DNA of 64,000 bases. It comes from Stercorarius parasiticus. Its lineage: Eukaryota; Chordata; Aves; Charadriiformes; Stercorariidae. The DNA lies in contig VWZL01000813.1 in NCBI GenBank assembly GCA_013396915.1, forward strand, positions 155,043-219,042, in the 5' to 3' direction. The notes under the pieces were generated by a model that saw nothing but the letters and a program-made list of their open reading frames with translations, did not search any database and was not told where the DNA came from. Made by a program: the position numbers and the translations under genes. Positions 25,901 to 37,900 of this stretch are shown here, one piece after another. The number at the start of each line of letters is the position of its first letter. Within the stretch, counting starts at the first letter, position 1.

Positions 25901-28900
25901 AAAAACACGTGTAATATTTAATATAGTTGCAGCTAGTACCAAAAAAAATCCAGCCTTCTTCTGTTTTTACAATGGGAAATAGATGTTTCATGATGCCATT
26001 AGAATGTATGGATATAAAACTGTTCCTATATCTTTAAAGCTTATATGATAGATTTTTTACAACAGTATCCTTACTGTTTTTACACGTGGTGGTGGAGAGA
26101 GGTTGAGATTTATTTGCTTCGTTCTGAAAAGTACCCAGTTCTTCTCTCTCCACTCCTAAACAGGGAAGAAAACTTGAGAGGATTAACCATTCTTTTTGTT
26201 CCTGCTAGTCAAACAAGTATAACTTACTGTCGTGGTTTAACCCCACGGCAACTAAGCACCACACCGCCACTCACTCACTCCCCCCAGTTTGGATGGGGGA
26301 GAGAATTGGAACCATGAAAGCGAGAAAACTTGTGAGTTTAAATAAAGACAGTTTAATAGTAAAGAAAAAGCCACGTGCCCAAGCAAAGCAAAACAAGGAA
26401 TTAATTCACTACTTCCCATCGGCAGGCAGGTGTTCAGCCATCTCCAGGAAAGCAGGACTTCATCATGCGTAACAGTTACTTGGGAAGACAAATGCCATTG
26501 CTCTGAATGTCCCCCCCTTCCTCCTTCTTCCCCCAGCTTTATATGCTGCGTGTGACGTCATGTGGTATGGAATATTCCTTTAGTCAGCTGGGGTCAGTTG
26601 TCCTGGCTGTGTCTTCTCCCAACTTCTTGTGCACCCCAGCTCGCTCACTGATGGGGCAGTGTGAGAAGCAGAAAAGACCTTGATTCTGTGTAAGCCCAGC
26701 TCAGCAATAAAGAAAACATCACTGTATTGTCAACACTGTTTTCAGCACAAATCCAATACATGGATGATTTTCTTGTATGAAGAAAATTAACGCTATCTCA
26801 ACCAAAACTTGCACACTTACCTTCAGGTTTGCCCTTGTTGCAAACTTGAATTATTATGTGTACATCAGTGGCTTCACTTTGAAGAGTGACACCGGAGACT
26901 ATAAAAAAAAAAATCATTAAAAAGTTATATTCATCTGGATTGGAAATAATACTGAGACATAGTGTGTTATTAAGCTTTGATATGTGTTTATCAGCATAAG
27001 ATGAAATCGTTGATGAAAAAATAAATTAGCCTGCATTTATTTTCACTGTGCAAAATTTAAAACTGTCTGTGACATGCATTGTTTGAAAAGCAAGAATCTA
27101 ACAAAAGAATTTCCAATTCAACCTAAACTATTTATGAAATGGGAGAATGGAAAATACAATAGAGCAAGTTGCAAGTGACTATAGTTGTTCAGGCTCTGTT
27201 TCTTATTAATTTTTTTAGCTACTTCTGTTTTCTTAATGTATTTCCTCAAGCACAATTGTTTAAAGTATTATGGATCACAGATTTATATTTTTGCTGGTTT
27301 AAATTTAATATTTTCTTCAGATGGTAGTTTCTCTTTGGTTAAGTAGCTTCAGTTTCTCCTACAGGTAACGGCCACCACTAGTATTTCATTAATCCTTTCT
27401 CTGGTGGTTTTCATTAACATGGTGTTTAACATAGTGGCTTAGTTATTCCAAGTTGTTATCACGTAGTTTAGGTGAGATTCAACTTCGTATTCAGACACTT
27501 GTAAGTTTACATGACCACAGTACTGGTCATGTAAACTGGACTAGGTGTTTGAACTCCCATTGTTTTCAGTGGGATTCAACTCAATGTAGTCAATAGAACT
27601 GATAATTTTTATCCTGAATTGGGCACTCACATTGGGTCAGTTGAGTACATTGAGTACAATAAAGAGAATAGTTGCTTATATTGGGATTTGAAACTCCTGT
27701 CTCATATGAAGACACCTACAGAACATATGCCTTAGTATAGTTGTGTGAGTCTAGACCTAATTGCTACCTTTCATCTTCCTGTGTCTGTTTTTTAAAAAAT
27801 AAATATATATATATGCATTTTTTTTCCAAATGAAACATCACTTATGTATATTGATGTTGTAAAATGTCATTCTGAAAGGTTATAAATGATATCATTTTCA
27901 AATATGAACTTTTATATAATGAACAGAATACTAAATCTGTTGTAGGAACTGTGATTTCCTTAAGAAGCTGCAGTCATTAAAGGAATTAGTTTATATTTAA
28001 AAGTGGTGTATTTTGCTTCTTCCAGATGGTCCTCGGCCCTCGCAGAAAGAAATCATATCGCTAAGGGCATTTATGCTTCTGTTTTTGAAACAACTTATAT
28101 TGAAGGTAAAACAGTCTATTCCAGATGGAAAACACTGAGATCTGTTATATGCATCTTTCATGGTAGTAAATACATAATACCTGTCAGGTATTTTATCTGT
28201 TTCTGGTTACTTTTAATGTTCATGCACATATTTCTAGTCAACATAAAGGTGGTAAATCCATACAGTATTTCTTATTAACCTCACCATACTATGCCGTATA
28301 TATTTTATTAAATGTACTTGCAGAAATAGTGTATGACACTACAGAACCTTTCATGTATTTTGCCTTTTTTTTGTTGTCATAGCAGATAGTTGCTTGATTG
28401 ATTAAATGAAAAAGGTAATGGTAGTTGTTAAGTTAGTTATTGCTTTATGCTTTTTTTTGGTTCTATGGTTTTTTTGGTTGAAATGATCTCTCTATTACAG
28501 CTGTAGAGTAGTCTTTGAGGTATAATCTGCCATTTGAGACTAGAATGAAAACCAGTACTTTCTGGCCTGGCTTATTCCTCGGGTTTTTTTTCCTGTTTGG
28601 TCTCGGGGACTGGAGGAGTTACAGTAATAGTGAGGGCCTACGCTGTAAGAATCCTTTCTACCAGGAATAGAGGGCTGACTTCGTACTGGTTTGAATTATC
28701 AATGTGATAAGAAAAAGCAATAGCATGAAAGAGAGAATTTAGTCTTTTGAGTTTGAAAGGAAAAATTGTAGGGTTATTTTACTTGGTCCAAATTTTTCTT
28801 GAGCCAAACTTAAAGAATGTATTTTCTCTAATAATGCTCCTCCTTTTTTTTTTTTTTAGGATCGAGGAGTGAAAGAAGATGAACTGCAGAGCATATTAAA

Positions 28901-31900
28901 TTACTTATTAACAATGCATGAGGTACATTTCTGTAATTGCCTATGTTTTACTGTAACCAATTGTACCAGCTCTATGGGAAGCCTGCTGTTGAAGTTAGTT
29001 TGTAGAATAACACTGATGCTTGTCATACAGGATGAAAATATTCATGATGTGCTGCAGCTGCTAGTGGCACTAATGTCCGAACATCCAGCATCCATGATAC
29101 CTGCCTTTGATCAGAGAAATGGGATACGGTAAGACAGTGAAGTGAGAAAATATCTTAAAAGTTGTTCCAGTATCATCACACTCCAGACTGCTTCTTTTTC
29201 ACATAAATATCACACTTGCTGATCTGTCAAACTACAATTTTATTAGCTTAGGCTATATTTTTTGTCAAAAACAGGGTGGTTTTGATAGCTTGGAGGAAAA
29301 AATTTTCAGCTTAAGGTTATCATTATATTGGAAGGTAAATGTGCTGTTATACTTGCTTCTCAATCCCAAATAGAATACATAATTAACAAGATGCATCAAA
29401 AAGCCAAGGATCTGTCTCAGAATAATTAGGAATATTCTCTCTTCAGATGTTTAACATAATTTGGAGGTAGGAAGAGGAAAACAAGAGAAATTGTTCCCTA
29501 ATCTCTCAAATTCTCTCTGAAAAGATTGAAAAAAAAAAATCTGTGGACTTCCTATGCTTATCTGATTGACAGTAAAATTAACAACTGGTAATTCCCAGAG
29601 GAGTGGTATTTTTGTTGTTTTCTTATGCCTAATTTGGTAATGCAGGTTTTTTTCAGAGATTAATAATTTTCATATTAATAATCGAAAATTTACTATAGAA
29701 TTTAGGTTTGTGCTGTTCTGAAAATACTTTCGAAGGTGCGAAGGGCTTGTAAAACAGGGGGAAAAAAACTCCAACATCTACTACCTGATAAATTTAAGCT
29801 CCATTTTGCCAAAATACTAAGGTTTTCTACTTAAAACTGTTCAAATGACAATGCTAGTTGAAGGGAAGACTCATTGTACTCACGATTAAGACTTTGTTTT
29901 CTGCCTATAGTTGTCTGTAATCAGACTAAATTCTCTTCCTTGATACCTTTTGAAGAAGGGTAAGACTGATCTAGAGGATTTAATACATCTTTATGTAACG
30001 TTTGTGGTCATCTTTATGTAACGTTTGTGGTACCAATATTAAAATTGTAACATCATGCAGTCTGTATTTAAGTCTGTTGAAAAAGTGGAGAGAATGCACA
30101 GAATTGCAACATTTAAGTATTCCAAAAAAAAGCCTAATAGAATTGGGCATCCATCTGCTTAAGTTATCAAAGGACTAAAGCCTCAGAGGTCATTTGATAA
30201 TGGCCTTAAGTCCTTTCAAAAGAAGACGATTTTGTCTGCTAAAGTGCTATTTAGTGGAGAAAGACTAAAAAGAATGGCTAAAAGCTGACGGTCAGCTAAT
30301 TCAAATGGGAAACTAAAGTATAAATTTAAAAATTTGTTGAAGAACAGTCCAGGGAAAGGGTAATGTTTTCTGTCTCTTGGTGTCTTCAAATCAAGACTGG
30401 TTTCCTTTCTGAAGGACAGTAGAATTTGTGCTTAAACCAAACATTAATTAAATAAGTAATAATTAAATTAGTTAAATTTTGAGGTCTTTTTAATCCCAGA
30501 TTTAAAAACAGAGGATGTATTTTTTTTTTTTTTGCCTCAAATTGTGATGCAATGTGGATGCGGCTTCATACATCTATGTGGGACTTTGTGTAACATATTG
30601 CCATATTTTACTTTTGACAAATGAGATTTCAGTATAAACATGCTGTGATTAAATGCAGGTACCCTATCCTGTGTGGAAAGGATGTTGAGTCTTTTATTTG
30701 ATTGTTCCAAGGTAGAAGTATGAGAGAAAATTGTCACTTGCTGTTATAAAAAATTGACCTGAACCAAAAGATACCATATCTCTAACCTAACGAATTCATA
30801 ATCAAACTCTTACGCTGTGCTTGGTGCTTTCAGTATATCCTTCCATTTTTTGTGAATTGCTATTTTTGTAGTTTTATTTATTATGAAATATTCCTATTCA
30901 GTGAAATACAGTCTATATATGTGATGTTTAGTAATAAGTTGAAAAAAATTCTTGAATTTGTTTTTCTTTTTTAGAGTAATTTATAAATTATTGGCTTCCA
31001 AAAGTGAGAGTATATGGGTGCAAGCTTTGAAGGTCCTTGGATATTTTCTTAAACACTTGGGTCATAAGTAAGTGTAATTTTTAAATTGTTATAGTGGTGT
31101 ATTTAAGTTCACAATTCGTCTTGTCTTTTTGTCATGATTACTGTATATTCTTTAACAGTCTTTAGAAATTACTTAAAATTGTTAGGTTTTCTGATTAATA
31201 ATTTCCACCTTTGTGCATTGGGATAAAATTAATTTTCCAGTTAAATTGTTACTAGTATGATGTTTGAAAAGATACAGTGATTGTCTGCCAAATATATGAT
31301 ATGCTGAAACCCAAGTCTTAAAATGACTGAAAAACATTTTCCAAAAATACATTTTATAAATGTATATTGTATGTTGAGCTAAGGATAATAAGAAACATAT
31401 GAGTGTCATCAAAAATTTGTTGCTGGAATTTTCAGTGTCACTGCAATAAAAGTTTCAGGGCAGTACTTTTAAAAATAGCTTTAAAATGGTGGGAAAAATG
31501 AAATAGAAGAATATGTTATTCACATGGGAAAGTTTTGGAAGGAAAAGCAAAAAGACTAAATAAATGGTCATAAAAAAAGGAGGCAAGGACATACGTCTAT
31601 GCAAGAAATATTCACATTTAAAAAGAACTGGTGTCACGAAATAGACATACCTAGTCTCATCTTCCATATTTAGGTGTTAAGAAAGAATTAAAAAGCACGT
31701 AGTGCTGTGTAATCTGCTGCTGCTCACTTTACCCCTTCTACATGTGGTGCTTAACTGTCTGCCGGGGTTAGCCCACAGCAATATTCCAGTGGGAGACTGT
31801 GCAATATAAAAATTAACCATGTGCCTCACAAGAGACTTCATCATGTAAAACCTCCTTAGAAGGGAAAGGAGCTGGGAGTCCAGCCATAGTGCGGTAATGC

Positions 31901-34900
31901 TAGACATGCTTTTCTCAGATCAATAAAGTAGGACTGTATAATTGAGAGACAGTTAGCTGAGAATATGCTCCCAAATGGCATTTTTCTTTCAGGATCCAGC
32001 AAGCCAAATAGTGTTCTGGGAATTAATAAAGCAAATTGATAGTCCACTCAAGAATCTCCAAGGGCTTTTCAAATGTTACTTACTAAAAATCATTCACATT
32101 GATAGGAACTAGATTAAGTAAGATACACCAGTTGAAGTTTTGACTTGTGCAGAAGCCTGGTTGTGTCCAAATTAAGTACATTTGTTTAAAATATTTAATG
32201 CTTATCTAGTAAATAAAGAAGCAAACTCTGTAAGTGGAACATTAGAGAAAAAGAAAAGTGAGATTTTTTGGAAGCTGAAATTTAATTTCCTGGTCTTTAG
32301 CATCTACTTGTAATTATGGATGTATCAGTGTCGTTTCCGTTGTTGAGTGGAAGTAAGTACTTAGTACAAAGTTAAAGAACTTTATTTTTCATGTAATATG
32401 CATGATTTTATAGAATTGTCGTCAAATATAGGAAATTCTAAGCAATTATAAAATTATAAACTACATAAACTTATAAAGCACTTAAATTTCTGTTTCACAA
32501 TACAAGGAACAGGCATTGTATTTTAATACATTAAAGCAGAATTGCATAGAGATGTTATTATATGATTTATGAAACCTGAACCAATACAACATTAATAACA
32601 AATGTGTAGGTACAAAGCCAGTTACCATTGCTGTAGTTCATATATATTCATTGCGGATTAAGCTACAGAGTGGAGGTAATTGATTCTTAGAAGTGACTAG
32701 TAATGTCTTAGATGAGAGCCTGAATAACTTGGTTTTTCTTTGTGATCTGTGATGACCTTGTCTAACCTTAACAGTTGGCAAAATCACAGAATCATAGAAT
32801 TGTCTAGGTTGGAAAGGACCTTTCACATCATTGAGTCCAACCATTAACCTGCTATTCTTTTCCTTCTCTACCATCTTTGATTCTTTCTACTCCACCACCG
32901 AAATCATAGTTCGTTATTTACTTTTGGGTTTTATCTGCACATTTAAACCTTCTGCACATTTTCACTTCCATGTGCTACATCATAGCTTGCAAGGTTGAAT
33001 ACCTATAGTTTTTCTCATAAGTAACTCATGAACTCTCTTCCGTGCACAGAAGAGTACACACTGTTATAAGTTGTTGCCACTCTCTTTTGTAGTTAATTGA
33101 AAATTATGATGTATTCATTTCAAAATGAATCTATGTAATTTAAACCTGTGTTATCATTAGTAATGATGAAAAGGGAGTTTCTTAGCTTTAGAATGCATAA
33201 AATTTTACAGAAACTTTACTGTATTGTATCTCATTTCATATTTTCTGCTGCTTTAATATAGATTATTAATTATTTTCCATAATATTTCATAGTCATTACA
33301 GTAGTAGATAAATTTAATGATGCAATTTATGAGAGGTACTCTGTTTATTTATGATGTTATATCCAATTTTGAGAGAGTAGTATTTTGGGACAGATAGAAT
33401 TCACTGATGTGAGCTGCTTTCTTCTCCTCTTAAGATTTGAGTAGGTTTTGATCCTAGCTATAAAATTCTTTTCAATCACTTGGAATTACATAACTTTTCA
33501 GGATTTTATTTCCTTTACATTGTAATGCATGTTTTTCCAAGACTTAATTAGTATGCCTGCGTGAGAGAATGCTGTATAAAGTGAATGTCAGTACTGATAA
33601 ATCTGTGGGTTAGTATTTATGTTGGAAGATCTGAGGTTGGATTGCCCTGGGTCCTTGAGAGAGCGACAAAAGATATGTTCTGCAGTGATGACATTTTAGC
33701 CAGCCTGTGAACATAGTGAACTCTCTCAGCCTGAGTAAGGTAGAAAGGGATTCCTTTGTCTTTTTCTACTGTGAAAATAATGGAGGGTGAGAATGACGTG
33801 TCATTTGTTTTGTACAAAAGCCCATCCCAACCTTTGTGTATTACTACAATTGCATTCATATTGGGAAAGAACTTAAATGATGTTCAATTCATAATATTTA
33901 CAGAATAATATGTTTTAGAACTTTTTAGTACAACATCAAAATGTTTGGCTTCTGGATTTGGATTGGTTTTTTTTGCATTTACTTAAAATGTTTAACATGC
34001 TTGGCATTTTCCTAATATTTTTATTTTCTCTTCCAGGCGAAAGGTTGAAATCATGCATACTCACAGTCTTTTCACTCTCCTTGGAGAAAGGTTGATGCTG
34101 CATACAAATACGGTGACCGTTACAACATACAACACACTTTATGAGGTACAAATTACTAAACATAGAGGTCGTCATCTCTGTTGTAAGAATTAGGACTTAA
34201 CTGTATTGTGACTCTGTGCTTTACAATATCCTGATTCTCAAGACTTATGATAAAATTTTAGGTAGAAATTTTAAGAAAGGATTTCTTGGTTCTGAATGTA
34301 TTTTGCCATGCCTTGGATATTATTATTAACAATGTCATAATTTTTACATAATCTCTATAAAACTATCCATTACAAGGGGTGATGGAAAAGATCCTGCTAT
34401 TTAAGATGTTCACCAGTTTACACAAAAAATTACTGCAGACCTGCAGTTGCTGTTACACTTTCCATTGCAATGAAAAGTGTTGGAGCCAGAAAGATTTTTT
34501 TTTTTCCTTCTTTTTCTTTTTTGAGCCATTCCTTTCAAGTTTACAAAATTTTGAAAAGTGCTGGTTTTCTTTTTTAACTAGTAATGCTGATAGTAATGCC
34601 AAAAAGATAATTGAACACAGCCTACTTTATGTAACAGATACTGCTTGAGGTGAATATGACCTTGAAGCAGTCAACTCTTCTACCAGTCTCTCGTAGAAAC
34701 TTCAGTTGTGATGATGAGCAATTTTGTTAAATCAAAATGTTGTCAACATCAAGTTGGTTGAAACTCATGTCCTAATGCCTGCAGATGCATAAAGATCATG
34801 TCCAATCTTTAATTAATTTTACAATGGTGACTTAGAATAGAATCTTTTGTAATGTCTGAGGATCTTATGCACTAGAAAGATATTTTTGAATTATGCTATT

Positions 34901-37900
34901 ATTTTTTTCAGTCACAAATAGGTGTTATGGCTGGATACTGAGTATTGATTCCAGAAAAGATGTGGAAGACTAAAGGAGTGCTTGACATTTAGGGTTCTGA
35001 GTCTGAGTGTGGATGTAGAAAACTGTGATGTGTAAATCTGTAAATTCTCCTGTGATTGTAAAAAATTAAACTTCATCTATTTACCAATGACTTACTCAGA
35101 TGTTAAGTTCCTTTTTGTTGAACATCTCTAAGCTTACCCTGTGTGGTTTGACCACTTGGGCCTCACAGTCTAGACGTCACTGCGTTCAGATTTCTGAGAG
35201 CTTCCGTCATTGATATTCTCAGAAAATAAATAACTCGGTTTCTATTTTAAATACCAGTATGTAAAGACCCATTCAAAGATACTGTGTTTAGAACTGCCAT
35301 TACTTTTATTATTGATTAATGAATTGAGCTAAAGTTCTGCTTTAAAATAAATAATAATTACTAGGGAAATTATTCTATTTTGAAATACATTTGCGTGAAT
35401 ATACTTATTGAGAATCCCATGTTAATATCATTAAATTTTTAGCTTGTTCTTAAAGTTGCGTATATAGAACCTGTGGTGTTACAATATAGGTTAATTTGTC
35501 AAGTACAGTTCATGAAACAGGAGAATGCTCTGTCTTGTTCATTATGTGAAGCCCCAGGATTATTCCTATGGAATGCTGTCTGTGACTGTTCCTCTTTCCT
35601 AGCTGCAGAAAACCAAACCCACTTTTACCAAATACTGGGTTTGGTTATGAATGGAATCTATGAGAATAACTTTTGATGTACAGTGCTCATGAAAGAATTT
35701 TGATCTGTGAATGTATAACACATAGCTAACTAAAAAGTTACTTAAACAGCAACTGTACATCCATGAAAATCTTGATCCTTGCATAGAGGAATTGCTCGTT
35801 TCCGTTCTTCAGAGTAAAAATATTTTACGAAAACATGAAGTTACAGTGTGGCCACAGTAAATATTCTTAAGAAATTTAAAAATGAACAAAGAAATGCTGT
35901 AGTGTTCGATTAAAAATGGTAAAAGGAACTTAATATTTTATTTTAGATTTTGACAGAACAAGTATGCACTCAAGTTGTTCATAAACCGCATCCAGAGCCA
36001 GATTCTACAGTGAAAATTCAGAATCCAAGTAAGGACAATATATTGTGTTTGTATGACAAATGTGTTGCCTAGAAGTTGTGGAGTTTTTGAAACAATATGG
36101 TTCAGGAAGCAAGAAAATTCATATACATATTCAAATACATATGAGTTTCAGTACATTAGTTGCTGTCAGCAGCTTTTTTTGTTTGTTTGTTTTTAAGTGT
36201 TGTTAAAATGTGTTACGTAACTAATTTATTCTTTCAAAGTGATTCTTAAGGTGGTGGCAACGCTGTTAAAAAACTCCACGCCAAGTGCAGAGCTGATGGA
36301 AGTTCGACGTTTGTTCTTATCTGATATGATAAAACTCTTTAGTAATAGCCGTGAAAACAGAAGGTATGTCACTACCAATAGTATTTTCTTGTCCTTTACT
36401 TGCGGGCAATAGCAATCTGTTGTACTCTGTGTAGAGTTTTATACTGTATATTAAATGGAATATATCAAAAATTAATGGAATAGGTCTGAGGTAACTTTTC
36501 TTAGTTCAGCAACTAATATTGGGTTCTTCTGTTTTGAATATACTTTAAATTTTTATTCATCCTGAATTATTTTTAAGTTTCTTCCTACCATTGGATTGAT
36601 ATTCAGAGGAGATGTACCATATTATTTTCCTCCTTTTTTAACCATCATATGTTAAAATAAAGAAGCTTTGTTTGGATATATTGTGACCTAATTATTTCAC
36701 TTTAGATGTTTACTTCAGTGTTCAGTGTGGCAGGACTGGATGTTTTCTCTGGGATACATTAACCCTAAGAACTCTGAAGAGCAGAAGATCACAGAGATGG
36801 TTTACAACATTTTCCGTATTCTCTTGTATCATGCAATAAAATATGAATGGGGAGGCTGGAGAGTGTGGGTGGATACTCTTTCTATAGCTCATTCCAAGGT
36901 AAGAAATGTCTCGTGGATGTTTTTAATACTGGTAACTCCCCCAAAGGGACTAGCGGTATAGTAAGATAAGATGTAAAGTGATTTAGTGCCATCTGGTGGC
37001 TATCTCCATACATGTCAAGGTGGCATTTTTTTTGTCATCGTAGGTCATTTGCTGTGAAACAATTTGTAAACTGTATGTAATATGTTGTTAAGATTCTTTT
37101 TAGTTTTTCTCCAAGTTCATGTAGCATATATTCATCTACATAATCTGTTCTTTTCTTTTTAGGTCACATATGAGGCTCACAAAGAGTATCTAGCAAAAAT
37201 GTATGAAGAGTATCAAAGGCAAGAGGAAGAAAACATAAAAAAGGGGAAGAAGGGGAACGTGAGCACTATCTCAGGTCTTTCCTCTCAGACAACGGGAGCA
37301 AAAGGTGGAATGGAAATTCGAGAGATAGAAGACCTTTCACAAAGCCAAAGTCCAGAAAGTGAAACGGATTACCCTGTCAGTACTGATACAAGGGACTTGC
37401 TCATGGCTACAAAGGTGTCAGATGATGTGCTTGGAAGTGCTGAGAGACCAGGAGGAGGAGTGCATGTGGAAGTTCATGACCTTTTAGTTGATATAAAAGC
37501 TGAAAAGGTAGAAGCTACCGAAGTAAAACTCGATGATATGGATTTATCACCAGAGACACTGGTAACCGGAGAAAATGGTGCACTTGTAGAAGTTGAATCT
37601 CTTCTAGATAATGTATATAGCGCTGCTGTTGAGAAGCTGCAAAACAATGTTCATGGAAGTGTGGGTATTATTAAGAAGAATGAGGAAAAAGATAATGGTC
37701 CATTAATAACTCTGGCTGATGAGAAAGATGAACCTTCTACTAATAGTACCTCATTTCTCTTTGATAAAATACCTAGTCAAGAGGAGAAACTTCTACCTGA
37801 ACTTTCAAGTAATCATATTTCTATTCCAAATGTGCAAGAGACACAGATGCATCTTGGTGTAAATGATGATTTGGGATTGCTTGCGCATATGACAGGTAGT

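Larger units (their letters stand above)
26223..26820 (+). repeat. Target-site duplication CTTAC on both sides of the solo LTR
   Basis: CTTAC at 26223-26227 and again at 26816-26820 directly flanks a TG...CA element, which proves insertion by an integrase. A 5-base duplication fits ERV class I or ERVL types better than the 6 bases of ERVK. Confidence 0.88.
17531..28025 (+). other. NBEA long intron (10.5 kb)
   Basis: It holds an antisense CR1 with an assembly gap (19122-19925), a single ambiguous base at 23838, a 20-bp tandem duplication at 25081-25120, a complete solo LTR (26228-26815) and a 64-nt hairpin (27490-27553). The remainder is AT-rich unique sequence with no gene I can support. Confidence 0.8.

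Noticed and set aside
26252..26491. 79-codon minus-strand frame in the solo LTR
   Set aside because: LTRs are non-coding; the frame crosses U3 and resembles no retroviral protein.
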